A DNA stretch of 23,955 nucleotides from an uncultured Shinella sp. (GTDB taxonomy: Bacteria; Pseudomonadota; Alphaproteobacteria; Rhizobiales; Rhizobiaceae). The position numbers and the translations under genes were made by a program. The number at the start of each line of letters is the position of its first letter. Position 1 is the first letter of the stretch. Shown here piece after piece: positions 23,249-23,955 of the stretch. The notes beneath the pieces are model-generated. The model had not been told where the DNA came from and made no database searches. It saw only the letters and a list, made by a program, of their open reading frames with translations. The DNA lies in contig CAMPIK010000002.1 in the NCBI GenBank assembly GCA_946886325.1, positions 1 to 23,955 on the forward strand, written 5' to 3'.

Positions 23249-23955
23249 GCATGCCTCCCATGGTGCTTGCCGGTGTAGCGGTAGGTGGTGATGCCGATAT
23301 TGTCGAACTGCGCCTTTGCCTCGCCGGAGACCCGTTCCGAATGGCCGATATAGAGATGGCCACCCTGCGGGAGCAGACCGGCGAAACGCGACCAGATCTT
23401 CATCTGGGTCGGCTCGTCGAAATAGATGACGACGTTGCGACAGAAGATGACGTCGAACGGCCCCTTGAACGGCCACTGCGCCATCAGGTTCAGTTCGTTG
23501 TAGGTGATCAGCTTCTTGACGCGGTCGTCGATCTGCCACTTCTGGCGACCGCCGACTTCCGTCTCGCGGAAATACTGCTTGCGCATGGCCGGGCTGACGG
23601 TCTCCAGCGCCGAGACGTCATAGGCGCCGGCCCGTGCGATCGCCAGGATCTTCGGGTCGATGTCGGTCGCCAGGATGCGGAAGTCGTAGTCGGTGACATT
23701 CGGCATCATCGACAGGACCGTCAGCGCGATCGAATAGGGTTCCTGCCCGTCCGAACTGGCGGCCGACCAGATGCGCACCCGGCCACCGGCACGCGCCCTG
23801 TTCAGAAGTTCCGGCAGGACCTCCGTCTTCAGATGCTCGAAGTGATGGTTCTCGCGGAAGAAGCGCGTGAAGTTGGTCGTCAGGTGCGACAGCATCTCCT
23901 TGCGCGCGGCGGCACCCGCCGGCGAGGAGACGAGGTTGCAATAGTCGCGGAAGCC
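23245..23955 (-). CDS. cheR: CheR, chemoreceptor methyltransferase (5' end cut by window)
   Basis: CheR methylates receptor glutamates using S-adenosylmethionine. The visible 236 codons run open off base 23955 in the frame [20 protein letters not shown], so the internal ATG at 23895 is not the start; about 60-70 N-terminal residues are missing against a usual length near 300. Family motifs seen: [15 protein letters not shown], the S-adenosylmethionine-binding strand ([20 protein letters not shown]), [20 protein letters not shown], and [20 protein letters not shown]. The loop [13 protein letters not shown] fits the receptor-contact subdomain. It overlaps cheB by 4 bp, so methylation and demethylation enzymes are co-translated. 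Confidence 0.96.
   Translation of the reverse strand, partial: GFRDYCNLVSSPAGAAARKEMLSHLTTNFTRFFRENHHFEHLKTEVLPELLNRARAGGRVRIWSAASSDGQEPYSIALTVLSMMPNVTDYDFRILATDIDPKILAIARAGAYDVSALETVSPAMRKQYFRETEVGGRQKWQIDDRVKKLITYNELNLMAQWPFKGPFDVIFCRNVVIYFDEPTQMKIWSRFAGLLPQGGHLYIGHSERVSGEAKAQFDNIGITTYRYTGKHHGRHA

Noticed and set aside
1..23955. tRNA, rRNA, CRISPR or prophage features
   Set aside because: Scanning showed dense protein-coding operons; no cloverleaf, ribosomal RNA segment, spaced direct-repeat array or phage gene was recognised.

Overview
The window is a flagellar and chemotaxis gene cluster from an alphaproteobacterium of the Rhizobiaceae type (Sinorhizobium/Rhizobium/Agrobacterium relatives). 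The evidence is its gene order (cheR-cheB-cheY2-cheD-cheT, fliF, visN-visR, flhB-fliG-fliN-fliM-motA, a DUF1217 gene-flgF-fliI, flgBC-fliE-flgGAI-motE-flgH-fliL-fliP), the rhizobia-specific VisN/VisR, MotE and CheT proteins, and the high G+C content of the coding DNA. Genus and species cannot be fixed from the sequence alone. Both ends cut genes: fliP lacks its 3' end at base 1 and cheR lacks its 5' end at base 23955.

Layout, left to right. (1) 1-6009, minus strand: a tightly packed rod/ring/export operon read flgB-flgC-fliE-flgG-flgA-flgI-motE-flgH-fliL-fliP, with many 4-bp ATGA stop/start overlaps. (2) 6095-6131: a rho-independent terminator on the minus strand, which closes the next operon upstream: DUF1217 gene-flgF-fliI-185-aa membrane protein gene (9648-6154). 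(3) 9649-9841: divergent promoter region. (4) 9842-15062, plus strand: motA-fliM-fliN-fliG-flhB and a 147-aa gene of unknown function (motor, switch and export gate). flhB starts at TTG behind a strong ribosome binding site, with a hairpin upstream. (5) 15089-16585, minus strand: visR and visN, LuxR-type subunits of the motility master regulator. (6) 16586-17254: a long, A+T-richer non-coding region. (7) 17255-18596: an acyl-homoserine-lactone (AHL) synthase gene (luxI type, plus) and a luxR-type regulator gene (minus), convergent with a 59-bp 3' overlap. (8) 18810-20492, minus: fliF with its own terminator downstream. (9) 20761-23955, minus: cheT, cheD, cheY2, cheB, cheR(partial), closed by a strong terminator at about 20694-20726.

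The most interesting part is 16586-18745. A complete quorum-sensing pair sits between the motility master regulator visNR and fliF, where the arrangement I know from S. meliloti has none. The AHL synthase keeps all the family's key residues, and the LuxR partner keeps W62, Y66, D75 and P76 of the AHL pocket. The region between visN and luxI holds two perfect CtrA-type boxes (TTAA-N7-TTAACC), one 42 bp before the luxI start and one about 246 bp before the visN start. It also holds about a dozen GANTC (CcrM methylation) sites, a 15-bp palindrome, a lux-box-like dyad and a hairpin that would cover the luxI ribosome binding site. The inference is that the cell-cycle regulators CtrA and CcrM may act on both AHL synthesis and motility from this one region. 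This is drawn from sequence only and needs experimental support.

The genes together encode most of a flagellar basal body (MS ring, switch, rod, L/P rings), part of the export apparatus, the stator protein MotA, a MotC chaperone, the signal-termination and adaptation half of the chemotaxis pathway, and the transcriptional control that switches the system on. Flagellin, hook, motB, cheA and cheY1 are not in the window.
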